Translations under genes and position numbers: made by a program
Assembly: GCA_003993805.1 (NCBI GenBank)
Contig: RSEF01000003.1
Location: 36,971,130 to 37,035,129 of the forward strand
Length of the DNA stretch: 64,000 bases
From: Himantopus leucocephalus
Taxonomy: Eukaryota > Chordata > Aves > Charadriiformes > Recurvirostridae
Direction of reading: 5' to 3'
Notes under the pieces: generated by a model
Database searches by the model: none
The model's input: the letters and a program-made list of their open reading frames with translations, nothing else
What the model was told of the DNA's origin: nothing
Shown here: piece after piece, positions 46,901-59,600 of the stretch
How the letters are laid out: the number at the start of each line of letters is the position of its first letter
Position numbering within the stretch: the stretch's first letter is position 1

Positions 46901-48401
46901 ATGCTTTGTAATATTGCCAGTGTCTATCTTGGTCAAACTATTGATCACACGGAAAGACAATAAAATCTTTGGGAAACATTTCTGTAAATTTTGTCTTCAA
47001 AGTACTGAACATAGAAAAGGTTTTACCTGGAGCAAATCAACATCTCCTTTGATTTTGGCAAAGCTTTACTGATGGAGCTGAGCCCCTTCATCCACACACA
47101 TACACACTCATGCACACTTTAGTTTGGATGTAGGGTGCATTGCTATCAGTTTAACCCTAAGTAAACAGAAGTCTGGACCTTCTGCACGTCAGATATAATT
47201 TCCAAAAGGATTATGCTTTGGGTGCATAAATGTGTTCTGAATTTGTTGATGTAGATTAGAAGTTCCTCCACAGACCTCTGAATGTTGTAGCCATGCTTCC
47301 CTAGAGCTTCCGGTCAGTCGCTAAACCTACTAGGTGCTAATCCTCCAACTTTTCTTGACTTTTGTGTGTATTTACTCGGAGTATTTCTCCAAGACAGTCC
47401 TGACTAGGGTGTACAATGGGAAAGGAATATCTCTGGACCTCTCAGAGGAGTTCAGCAGAGGACACAATCCAGATCTGGGTCTTGGTAGCAGGAAATGCAA
47501 TATTCCTTGTCGCATTATTCTGGGTCATATTGAGGCAGATCAAACAGAGAGTGAATTCCTTTAAATTCCTTCTTGGTTTTAGTCATTTTGCAGTAGCTCT
47601 GCATTTGGAAAAAAAAAAAGTATTTAACCCTCGGGCTAGAAATCTTAGTACACAACAAATACCATTTTAGAAAGACTTGTCTTGCTGTCAGTTCACCCAG
47701 GAGAAAGCTAAACTGAAATACACTTTAGAACTTAAATTCACGGGATTTTGGTCATTTAGTAAATATTTTCTTAGCTATTGTAGATGTCTCTTACTGGGGC
47801 AATATTTTACAATCAGCCTGTTTGAGAAGACAAAAAAGCCACAGAAACATAGCTAAACGCTTCAGTTTTCACCTCTCTCACCTTCTTTTCTTTATTGGGT
47901 TATGACAAACATGAGGACATGTTATGATAAACATCCTCATCACCCAGTGTGCACAGATCCTGTTGATACTGGCAGGAAGAGCACAACAGGTCTGCTGAAG
48001 CGACTGAGATCTTCCCTGGATGTCACTAGCAGCAGACCCAGCTCCTACCCTTTAATTTGCATTGCCTCTGGACAAAAACGTCCCAATCACAGACATGGGA
48101 AACAAATGAGCTCCCACCACAGTGGAGAAGAACCGCCGTTTCTTTATGAAAAACATTCTCTTCTGCTTGTTGCTTTTCATATCTCCTGTTTGTCCAAGAA
48201 ATTGAAGGACATCATTAAAATTCAAGACAGCACATAACTGGTGGTGATACCCGTGCCCTAAATTGAGCAGGTGTATAATAAAATGACAACCTTTGACAAC
48301 ATCTCCACTTCCTGACCACTAACCCACCTCCCCTGGCGTTGTCCTGCTGTTCCAGATCCCAGGGCAGCTTTGCACAGCTGCAGCATAATAATACATCAAA
48401 T

Positions 48402-48426
48402 TAAAAAAAAAAAAATAAAAAAAATA
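48402..48426 (+). repeat. A-rich tract
   Basis: A run of A interrupted by single T residues. No adjoining retrogene or SINE body was recognised, so it is treated as low complexity. Confidence 0.7.
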
Positions 48427-48675
48427 TGAAGAACAGCCTGTAAGGACACATTTTGAACTTTTTCCCGGGTGCAGTAGGTACTTACCCAAAATAATGCAGG
48501 CCTGAGATTTGCGATGAGCAATACACTGGAGCTAAGCTTAGTCTCTGAGATTTTACAGCCCATGAAGGAAAGGGAAGGTTATGAGAGGAGAAACTGTTTT
48601 ATTTCAGTGTATTTTGTCCTTATTAGGAAATTAATTACCTACAAAGTGTATAAAGTATTTGTGCATGTATGTAAA

Positions 48676-48719
48676 TAATACACACACGTATACATAAATA
48701 CACACACACACACACACAT
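48676..48719 (+). repeat. CA-rich microsatellite
   Basis: A (CA)9 run at 48701-48718, preceded by a shorter CACACAC run at 48681-48687 with AT-rich spacers. Probably polymorphic. Confidence 0.9.
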
Positions 48720-51582
48720 AGAGTCCCCTGCTCAGGAATCTCCTGCTGTTTTACAGACATTGGGCACACTTCTGGGATATCTGCCAGGACACACTTTGTT
48801 TAAATACTGTCCCGAGGGAAAGCCTTGACCTGTGTCTGCAAGCTGGAATCTGAGGAGTTTCCCTGCACTGGTGTCTGCCAGGGCTGTGGTGGCGGAGGGC
48901 TGGAGCCCTGGACTTTGGGCCACAAACAAATGCATCCCCTCACACAGGCTGTGCTCACCCACGCTCTTCCCCATCTTTGCAGCACAATTTCAGCCCCTGG
49001 GAGCCTGTCAGCACCTCCTGCGTGTGCAATGGCTACTCCTGAGGGTTATCTATGAAGCACATTTTCATAGATATGTGGTACTCGTATGCGTCCCCTGCTC
49101 ACCCAGCTTGATTTTAGGCCATTTATTTTGATGGTTTGAAGTGTGTATGTGCTATTGTTTTTCTCAAATGGTGGGCTGGGGGACTTTGTAGTATGCATAT
49201 GCCCTCAGCCTGGTGCAGAGTAACCACATCAGAGGGGAGGAACCGTCCTACCATTCCTGCATGAGCAAAAGATGGTTATCATTAGGGCAAAAAAACCTAT
49301 TTGCATCATAACTAAATGTATACCCATGACACTGCTCTTATAGCCTGATTCTTAGAAATGTGTTTGCTATTTGGAGTGATTGAATTAAGACTCTGGAAAC
49401 CTGTTTCAAACTATGAGACACTTGCAAACTCTTTGCTCCACTTATTGCTTGCAGCGTTTCTGCTTTGTAACTGCTCCGTTCTTCATGTTGTACTATCAGT
49501 CGCCACAGTCATACACTATCGTTTTCATCTCTGTATGGATGGGCCCAGGACCACAAAGAGCTTTGAAGATAGTTGTATGAACATTCTCAAAGGGAATCTG
49601 CATGCAAAAAATATGCGTTTTCCAGAGTGTGTACATTGCTATCCCTTCACAGGAAAGTTCTCAAGATAAAAATTTCCTTCCAGGAACATGTGCAAGGCAT
49701 AAATAAAAGGGGCCAGATACACCACTGGAGTGTATTTTATATTCCACATTTGAATGAGGTAATTCTTTTCAGTGTTACCCTAGTTTCAATGTTTGTATCA
49801 TTATGAAAACAGTTCTCAGATTTTAGACAATCCTTTTTTTCAGACAGTTCTCTATTGTCTGAAACCCATACCCACTCTAGCCTTCCAACATGTCATTTTC
49901 TGTTCTCCAAAGTGGCTAACTTGGGCTGCCAGCCCAAACTGCGTTGCTTATCTGCAGTAGTATTTCTATGAAGATAAGAATTTCATGATTCTGTGGGTTT
50001 TTCCAAAGAAACTCTTCCACAAAGCTATCACAAATTTCAGAAAAGGAAAGTTACATGTCGGGTTTTTTTGTTCTTCGGTGCTTTTAAATCTTAAAATAGA
50101 TAGTATTTTTTCTGTCCCCTATCTATCCTCCTCTTAGATTGAAAAAATAAAGCATAAGTTGCTGTTAAGTGATTCATCCTCAGCAAAGGTTGAATTTTGT
50201 GCTCTGTGCATGACGAGCATATTCTGCTATACCTGTTAATTCTTTTTCTACACTCATTTTTTGGAAACCTACATTCAATCAGTCTTTTTCCAGGGGGACA
50301 TGTACTGATGACTAATTTTACACAAGTTCCTACTGTAGTGTGTATCTGCTGTTTCATTTCCTTCTTGCTAATGGCTACAAATATGGCTCTCTTTATCTGC
50401 AGCTCTCTGGGAATGCTTGTGAAATTCAGCTTCTGAAAAGGATTTGTGGCATAATATCTCAGCTGGAGATATTGTAAGATAATACTTTTTCTATAGCAAC
50501 ACTGAAGAAATTAGCCCATATATCCTGTGGGATGTTGCAAAAGCAGTTGAGAGGGACAAACTAATTACACTATCTCCTCAGCAGAAAATAGACAGATTAG
50601 AAGAGCTACATCAGTCTAAAATTGTCTGGAAAGATCACACATGATTATATCCTTCTTGTAAATATAATGTCTTCAGTTAAATTGATAAACCTAAAATCAG
50701 AACACTTAGAATCAATAAATCAGGAAAGGACTCAGGTGGAATTTTTAAAAGGCGTATAAAAAATTTGGTCTATTCATTTGTGTTTGGAAATCATTTAAAG
50801 GTTTCTTGGAAATTTCCAACCTAAATTACAAACACTTCTGCCCAGGTTGTAGTATTCAGTAGATTCTTTCAATTATGATTATACTGAGTATCCTCCAGTC
50901 TGATGTATTCACAATCACTAGATGTTAGCAAGCGCTTGACAGAATTACTTAAAAGGCAAGTACCTGAAGTATTGTTGAGTAATTATTGACAAACGTTGGA
51001 TTTTATATGTATTTTCACTCTCCCTATATATCTGCTTTCTCTGTTTGTGTCTAAATATATGTGTTTGCATAGCTAGATAGATAGAGACAGATATTAGGAA
51101 CATATTAAATGTATGTAGATATAAACTCGCAGGTATCTCTCGCAGTCCCCAGAAGCCTTACTTGTTAGAGAAGATTTTCATTTCATGCAGTAAGTCTCTG
51201 CATGAGCTTGTAAGCTCACGCGATTCTTCTTGGATAAACATGTGCAAACAATTTTTTAATAGAAACACAAAAAGATAATAATGTCTGAGCACTGCTGCAT
51301 TTCTCCATTTCTCTATCTTTTACTTGTAGTGAATGACTGCTACAAAAAGTATATCTGAGCATTTGCTGCAGTTAACCCACTGTATTCTGTCTAATTAGAA
51401 GGAATCGACGTGTTTTCATTACTGTCTACATACCTGATGTTACTTTAAAAATACTGCCATTTACTTCAGTAGAACCCCAGGATTACTATATATGAAGCCC
51501 AAAATATCAGTAGCAGAAGTTGGGGTGCTCCAAGTATCTCTATTTCATGAGCTTCTGGTCTAGATTTCTTCAGCATCCTTTG

Positions 51583-51735
51583 GGATCACAGAGCAGTCTG
51601 GGTTCGGAGAGACCCACAGAGGACACGTGGTCCAACTTCCAAGTTAGATCCAACTCAGAAATTAGACCACCTTGCACAGGGTCTTTGGACCATGTGTAAA
51701 TAAGAGGGCCTTGTCCAGTCAAGATTGGTTCAGGC
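51583..51735 (-). mobile_element. Degraded CR1 LINE 3' fragment
   Basis: GATCACAGAGCAGTCTGGG, GAGAGACCCACAGAGGACAC, GTCCAACTTCC and GGGCCTTGTCCAGTC follow the reverse complement of a CR1 3' end (ATCACAGAAT...GGTTGGAAGAGACC...CATCTAGTCCAACC...GGACCTTGTCCAG). It is much more diverged than the other two copies. Ends are approximate. Confidence 0.55.
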
Positions 51736-54700
51736 TACTCTCATGGTTCTTATTACTAAAACACAGGAGTGCTTTGGTATCATCTATTTAGCATAAATAA
51801 ACACTTGATTTGAAACCGAGCTACAGGTTAAAGAAGGAACTTTTCCAAGAGATGACATAATAAAGGTGAACGAAAGCTTAGTCCTTTAGATGTGTTATTC
51901 CACTTTAAATGCATTAAAGATATAAAACTTTTTAAAGACAGGCCATGCCTATGTTTAATTACTTGGCAGTGAATCAGAAGAGTCGTGCTCGCTGTCTGCA
52001 CTCCCCATTTTTCAGGCTATGGTACTATTGTCCCTTCAGTTCTTCAGACTATCCTTCTCCTGCACCTGCATTTTTTCCTTGATGTCATTACCTGTACTGG
52101 AAGAATCAATGACCTTTTCTCTTCTGTGTTAATGGTGTCCTCCAGCAGTTTATTCCTATGGATATGAACTTCAGCTGCCTTTATCGAAGAAGGAGGGAAA
52201 ACCTTCTTCAAAGGGAAGAAGGTAAACAATGAGACAAAAGTTGTTAGCATAAACCACAGTGGCTTTGCCACAGCAGCACATACTGGTGTGTAGTGGCAGT
52301 GGAAGGATTGGTGAGACAGAAAGGCAGATCCACCCAGGTGCTGGGTGGCATGAGAGAAAGGTGCTCACATTTGCCGGAAAATTTCAGAAATGGTGGAAGT
52401 TGTTGATGTCGCAAACTGGGTTAGACAAAGATCAACCTAGCAAGTGGAGTGAGAGGAAAAGAAGGGAGATAATGAACACAGTATTAAAAGTGAAGCCAAG
52501 CACTACAGAAATCAGGAACAGAGATGATGTGATCAGAGCAACATAGTGGTAAAATTATCTCCCTTGCTATTTCTTCAAATGTATCACAAAATACAATGTT
52601 TTCCTGAATATTTTTCTTTATTCTCGCTTCTTTCATTCCATTCTCCCAAAAACAAAAGATTTTCTTTAAAATTAAATGCATTAAAAAACTGTATTCATAC
52701 AATTATCAGAAACTGGAGAAAATCAACCCTGTTAGTTATCCGATATATGGTTGTTAGAAAGACTTCTTCCTTAGAGTAGAGAAAAATTATTCATCACTTT
52801 CCATAGCTCAATCTCCTATGGGCCTAATCTGCCTGAAAGGAGCAATAGCAGTTTCCATTTCTTTGTTTGATCTAGGAAAAGTCTGGATCTGCAAAACCGA
52901 CAGTTACTTCCCGATAATAGGAGCTTTGACAACAGTCCAGGCCAGCTGGGACTAATTTAAAGAATTTTAGGGAGGCAATTATCAACTAACACAAGATGCT
53001 GTATAGAAGGCCAGGAAGAGAGTAGCCTGCAGTTGGTTTCAGGACTTTGGTTTAGGAGGTAGTTAAAATATACTCAGAAAAAATGTGTGGGTGCTGTAAC
53101 AAGGCTTGAACTTTTTTGGTTGTGTTTCAGTTGTATTGTTCTTGAGATACAATGAGAGAGACCACAAGGCAAGGTTCACAGTGGCCATTTGTATACTACC
53201 CCGCAACAGCATCCCTGGCAATGTTGTTCATTTCAAATTCCTTGATGGTATGTGTTGTCTGGTCCTACAAGTTCCCTACTGGGCATCCTGAGCGTGCTCC
53301 AGTTGTAGTACCTAAGAAAAAACCTCACATCACCTGGGCTTCAGAGAGCCCCTCAGTGCCATCATCACTTGCCAGCTGAGCCAGACACTCTGGGGAACAT
53401 TTCTCATCTGCTCATAAAATAGCCCCCAAATCCATTTGTTTGCATCTGTGCCAATACTGCCTGGGATAGTTTTCTGCCAGAGATGAAAGCAGGTTGTTTT
53501 AGCCCACTTGCGTGAAGAACTGGTGCAGGAATAGCAGTAGGCAAGAGGAGCGTGCACACATCTGCTGACACAGGCACTGGCAGACACCACCTCGGGCTGC
53601 AGCCCATCCTCCCAGCAAAGCATCCTCTGGGATGGAAAGCAGTGTAGTTCACAAGACAATAAACCCACAGTGTGGCCTTTCCACAAATGTAAAGTACATG
53701 GGAAGGATTTCTAAACTTGCTAAAAGCTCCCAGACAAACAGGTTGTTCAGGTGATAAGAAATGGGAAGCTATAGGAAGTCCTATGCCAGAAGGTACTGAA
53801 ATGCTCTCTGTCTTCACTGGAAATATAGATTGTTTTGAAAATATTGAGAAAAGAAAATTGATGTCAGACAACAGGCAGCTGTCAAATATTATTTGCTATG
53901 AAGTGACAGTCTATGTTCTCTGTTCAGGTGTCCTCACAGCTCACTCTCGGCTGAGCACCTGAGCACTACAGCTATTCCCAGCTCAGTGCACTGCCATGGC
54001 CCATCTTTCCCTATGGCCTAGCTCCTGTGTGCCTAAGGTGAAGCTGGTCACTGGCCAGATGGACAGTTTCTATACACAGTTCCCTGGGACTGGAGAGGGG
54101 CTGTGTCCCAATGTGGTGAACGTACAAAAGCCTGGCATTGCAGCAGAGGACCATCGTGCAGGAGTCAAAGGTATGAGTCCCACTCAGTGGGTCTGAGACT
54201 TGGCAGACAAGGGCAAGCAGGGGTGAGCTTCTGGGGAAAGGACGGGTGGATAGTCCCCACTGTCCTATAAATCAGAAAATTCCAGCAGGGCAAGAATCTT
54301 TCTCACAACAGCTCTGCTACCTATTCAGGATCTGGCTCAGAGGTACTGGTTAATATCTTTCCTGAACAGTGGGAGATGTTCTATTTCACTTTATTGATTG
54401 AGCTCCCAAATATTCCAGATCCTTGATAACTGACTAATGAGTTTAAAACTGCAGAGAAAGCCTGGTTCTTCTACATTTAAGCAGCTCCTGCTGAGAAAAC
54501 ATCCCCTTTGGCATGCAGGCACCAGCTGCTCTGACAACAAGCAGCTATGGGAGAATGTGGATTTAAGGACACCAGTTTGTTAGATTAATTTCTCCCTTCA
54601 TGGCACTCAGCAAGCCTCAAAACACTGTTTGAAGAAATTTTATTTTGTCCGAGTTTTGGGCTTGGCAGTTTTTATTTTTCTTCCTTGGTGCCCCTTGCAT

Positions 54701-56536
54701 CGCTGCTGCTGTCCAGTTAACTGGCAGCACTCCTCCAGTCCCAGCGCTGCCTGCCCCACAACCCTCTGTTGCAAGGAGCTTTCACATCTGGAAGAGGTAG
54801 AAAACTCATTTCTGCTTCTGGCCTGCACCCTAGTTTGTTGAAAGCATCCACCTCCTCTGACCCCTCTCCACTGTAAGCCTTTCCTCTCCCAGGGCTGTAG
54901 TCTGGCGCAGGGACCTTTGCTGTCACTGCCCTGAAGCAAGTCTCCTTTGGCAGCGACTGTGACACTGCTTTTCCCTAGGTACCACTTAGCAACACAGCTG
55001 TGTGATGACGGGTGAGAGAAGAAGGAGCAGCATGTGCAAAGACCCTGTGTAATGTAAGCATCAATAATACAGGGAGTTCCCGAACTGCAGGGAGAAAGGG
55101 AATTCTTGCCAAGAAAGCTGCAAGTGCCAAGCTTTTGGCAGATGTTTTGTGGAGTTTCTGCTGGAGCCTATTGCACTTTCTCCCCATATCCTTTATGAAA
55201 GATTGTCACAAACATGAATATCATCCTCTCTGAACAAGGACCGCGTCATGTTTAAGAAACTGATAGTTAATGGACTGTCTTGGAACAACGGGGCCATAAC
55301 AAAATTTAATATGAAATGGAAATTGGTTATGAGAGTTAGGCAGGTGCTCAAAACTGTAAAGTTCTGTTACTCTCTTCATTAATAAACAAAAGTGACACAA
55401 AAATATGAGCACATTTATGTGACTATCTTTCTCTGTCAACTTGCTTTAATAATTTTTCACAAAGGAAAATACGGAAAAGACATCTTTCTAGAAATTCTGC
55501 TGTAATTTTAGGTTGCTATTTAAACTGAGTAACAGATAAAAGTGTTTAGACAATGTATAATTATTCAAAGTTTGCCAAGCTGAAATCCAATTCGGTGGTA
55601 GAAACAACATACCTGTAAAAATTAAGCAGGCATACTTCAGGGATACTGATGTGAATTTGTACTGTACAGTGTCCTAAGGTGCAAATTCTGCCCCAGTATC
55701 TCAGAATTTAGGACAGAGCCCTTTTCTCCTGCATTCCCACTCACATTTTTCTTGACCCAAAACAGAACCCTAACGTCTTCCTTTTCTCACCAAAAAATGT
55801 ACGAATGACGTACGCCTGAACAGAGCTGTGGTATAGGTTTTAACCATAGCACAGCACTGTTACTTAAAAAGAGCGAAATAAAAATGATTTGCTCTGTTTG
55901 GATAGATTCCAAAGCCATTCAAATCATTAAGTCTTTTAAGCCAATTATTCTTTTAAAGTTCAATTAGTTATATTCTGACCTTTCCATAAATATAATTATC
56001 TTAAGGAAAGAAAGTACAGCACCTTGATTGCCTGAATGATCGAAAACTTCCCAGTGTTCTGAGGTGACAACAATGTTATAACACTAAAATAAGAACCTAG
56101 AGGACTAGTTGTCTGCAAATTTGCAGAGAGGAAATTAAAAAAATAAATAAGTATTGTATTGTATTTATTCTCATGCCACCCATTCTGTTAGCCCAAAGAC
56201 CAATTCCCATCCCATATTCATGTTTTCCACTCTGAAACCCCTCAGTAATAATCAGCTTCCACAGCACTGTCCTTGAGACTATCAATGCAAAGATTTAGAA
56301 ATATAGTCACTTTCTTAAAAAGTTTTCTCCCTTTTTATATCTATTGTGATGTGAAATGGTCGTCATGCAGATGAAGATCTGGCTTCCAGTATATAGCCCA
56401 CCAGATCTAATGCTCATCTGTCAACCTCATCATGTACCATTAGAAGTTGTGAAAATCTATGGAGATTCCAAGGTCAAAGCCAAGGAAATAAGTTATCGAG
56501 TTCCATATAAATCTGTAGAAAAAGATACTATATGGA
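51736..56536. other. Non-coding stretch, nothing recognised
   Basis: Open frames of up to about 155 codons at 53330-53871 are unsupported by start or splice context. No repeat family was identified. Confidence 0.35.
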
Positions 56537-56636
56537 NNNNNNNNNNNNNNNNNNNNNNNNNNNNNNNNNNNNNNNNNNNNNNNNNNNNNNNNNNNNNNNN
56601 NNNNNNNNNNNNNNNNNNNNNNNNNNNNNNNNNNNN
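56537..56636. other. Assembly gap (100 N)
   Basis: Exactly 100 N, a placeholder of unknown true length. The flanks are ordinary AT-rich sequence and give no clue to the missing content. Open frames spanning it are meaningless. Confidence 0.98.
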
Positions 56637-59600
56637 AAAAGAATCTCCAACTAAACAAACCTTGTAGGTATTTGTGTGTAGTGCCATCAGAGAAGTTTAT
56701 TTACTAATACGTATTCCATTATGATAGCATACTTGACAAAACGCTTGCATTATGTCACCAGAAAGTTTAGAGATTAGGTGTAAGAAAGAATTCCAATAGA
56801 GTTGCACCAGAAATAAAGTCCCTTTATGTCAAAATAAATAATTGTCAGGGTTTTGTTATGGAAAGGTCTTTGGTAGTGATGTTCTTTTCTGTGATGACAT
56901 TACAACCAGCTTGTATCACTACTGAACAGTATATTCATCTATAATATAAATATAATTTTCCTTAATGCTACCTGAGTATTACAGCTTTGCTCATTCCTGT
57001 ATGCAGCAGCATTCATTATCTTGTTCTTTTATGTATTATCCAATTTTCCAATAGAGCCTAATAGCTATAAAACTTGTCCCCACAATTTTGTCCTGAAATA
57101 ATTAAAACGTATAAATAATTTTAGATATACAGTTTCATTTTATGGTTAAATCAGTAATTTCTGGTCCATTCTGTCTTTTTTTTTTTAATGCCCATAGTTA
57201 ACATACAGATTTAAAGCCCTATTTTCTTGTCTCTTGGTAACCTGCATCTCAGATTTTGCACTGTTACGAGTAACAAAGGTACCTTGCCTTTTCAAACTGG
57301 AGTGGAACTTGAACACTTGACCAAGAAACATGCTTATCTTTGGGGTTCACTTGAGTTTCGTGGAAAGAAAAGGGGGAAATATCTCAAAAAAAAAAAGGAT
57401 AGGCTATGAGAAAATTGGTCAGTTCTAATACAGTCTGTGAAAGTATGCTTTTGCACAGCTGTGTTAAAGAGAGACAGGGTGCCCTTTTTGTGACCCCCAT
57501 GCAGGATTGTGAGGTCCACAGCTCTCAGCTGAAAAGAGTAAAATAATGCCACTTTCCAATGCTGCACCTTTGTTTATTTGTCTGAGAGATGAGGAGGGAG
57601 AAAAGTGTGGCAGCCATGGTGACACAGCTCTTCTGGGGCACGAGAGCAGGGTTGGCTTTGGGTGCTGCAAGGGCAACAAGTTGCTTCCGAAGGGATGATT
57701 ATCCTTCATGTGGCCTCCTCTTGGACATACGCTTTCTTCCTGTGGTCATTCCTTGGGCAACATCACCATAAGATGTTGCCTTTTTGCCAGCCCAGCAAGG
57801 AAAGGAAGATTAGGTCTTTCCAGAGAAATCAACCAAAACATGTACAAATATCCTTTTCTGGGTGACTATAAAAACAACTGGATGAAAGGCAAACTAAATT
57901 TTGGGCAAATCAATTATTCAGTGAAGTCCTAAGCTTTCACCAGGAAAATTTCACTGATACACCACACTTGAGAGGATAAGGTTAGCTGTGCCTTGTGCTT
58001 CCAGGTGAGAAAGCCATCTGTCTGCATCCATGTAGCCACCAGCAAGGAATACGAGGGAGGCCCATTCAAGAAACATGAGACCTCGTCCTACAGTTTGTGT
58101 ATTTTAAAAGTGATGTTGCGAGAATCATGGCCCTGTGTGTGTTTGCATAGGACTGTAGGACAGCCCTGTCAGAGCTGTGATCTGCACTATGAACCAGTGG
58201 CTCCCTACCAGGGCTGTCGGGCTTGGGTCCTGTTCCACCCTTGCATGGTGTCCACTTTGGAGAAGGCACAACCCTCCACAGGGATGTATGCGCCCTTCCA
58301 GCAGCAGAGTGAATATCAGAGAACTTTGGTCAGGCCAAACGGTAACTTGAAAATGTACCAACCCATAGCCTCCAGCAAAACCAAACCTTGTTTACTGCAC
58401 AATTACCTTTTGTTTTCGGGCTCCTCAGAAGTATTGTTTTGCGTGTTATCAGCTCTAACAATTTCACACTAGCCATGTTCAGGCTTGTTTGAATACTGGT
58501 TGCTATTCTGCAGATTCCCTGTCCACGGACAAAGCTAAGAAACCCAGTTAAGCTGTGCAGGAGTCAGGGAGAGAAGAGAGCGACAGAGCTCATCCAGCCT
58601 TCATGGCTGTACAGAAAACATTGGCTATCTCAGTTTTAGTGGCTCGTAACTGAGAGAACCCTAAAGAGATTATTTTAAAAATTATATTTTCAAGTCCACT
58701 TCATTTTTCAGGGAGCCTGAGACCTGACATCTGAACAATGGCAATGAACCAGTGCTCCCAAGCACACACTGGTGTTTTAAATCGCAGCTGTGGGTCTGAC
58801 CGTTTCCTTTAGATTTCTCAATCTGTCATGGCATGAAACTGGAATAGGTGTGTGACGGAGGCCCCAATTAGAAATACAGACGGTGACACAGGCAGAAAGC
58901 TTAAAACACAGTGGAATTCATTCCTTTCTGAAACCACCATGTAATTATTTATTTCTGCTGACATTGAGAATTTTCTGTAATAATAGTAATGAAGACATCA
59001 AATATGCTAGGAAATAAATGGTCAGCTTCGAGTCTACAGTAAATGACTGATAACTTTTGCCAAGGGAAAACATTTCTCATTTTTTAAAATGTAGCCTTTG
59101 GCATGTCTCTAATTTTTTCTCCATTTCATTATAATCTATATGCTTACCCCTGCTATTGTCCAGTCCTCTTTACTATAGTGTCAGATCCTATCCCAAATAT
59201 TGATGTTTATGCCTCCTCACATTGCTTATAAGGCACCAAAGTGATATTACTGTCAAGGGAAAATATAGCTTCAGGGCTGGCGAGCAGCTGCTAGAGCAAC
59301 CCACAATGCATATACATGTATATATTCCCACTAACAGAGCTTCATCCTGAACTGCCAAAGATGGGAGGAAGATGAGGGCATCGGTGTTGTTTGTGTTTGT
59401 GTGAGTGCTCTGTGTGTTTGCCTGCGTCAATCTGTGTGTATACGTGTATGTGTTGCACACCTGTATCCAAGTGCCTGTGCCTACTGGGAATACGTGGTCA
59501 GTCTTGCTACTGGTTGGACCTGGGGCACGGAGCTGCAGCAGCCTCGCCTCTGCCAGGAGGCTGTCAGATTTGGCCCTGCTTAGCACAACTAACTCTTTTT

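Larger units (their letters stand above)
46901..51580. other. Non-coding stretch with simple repeats
   Basis: No gene supported. It includes an A-rich tract at 48402-48426 and a CA microsatellite at 48700-48718. Confidence 0.35.

Noticed and set aside
53330..53871. Overlapping minus-strand frames of 118 and 155 codons
   Set aside because: Two overlapping frames open together without start or splice context indicate a stop-poor stretch, not a gene.
56356..56687. Open frames spanning the second gap
   Set aside because: About a third of the residues come from N placeholders.
57993..58472. 159-codon plus-strand frame
   Set aside because: It has a partly open antisense and no splice or start evidence, and was not recognised.
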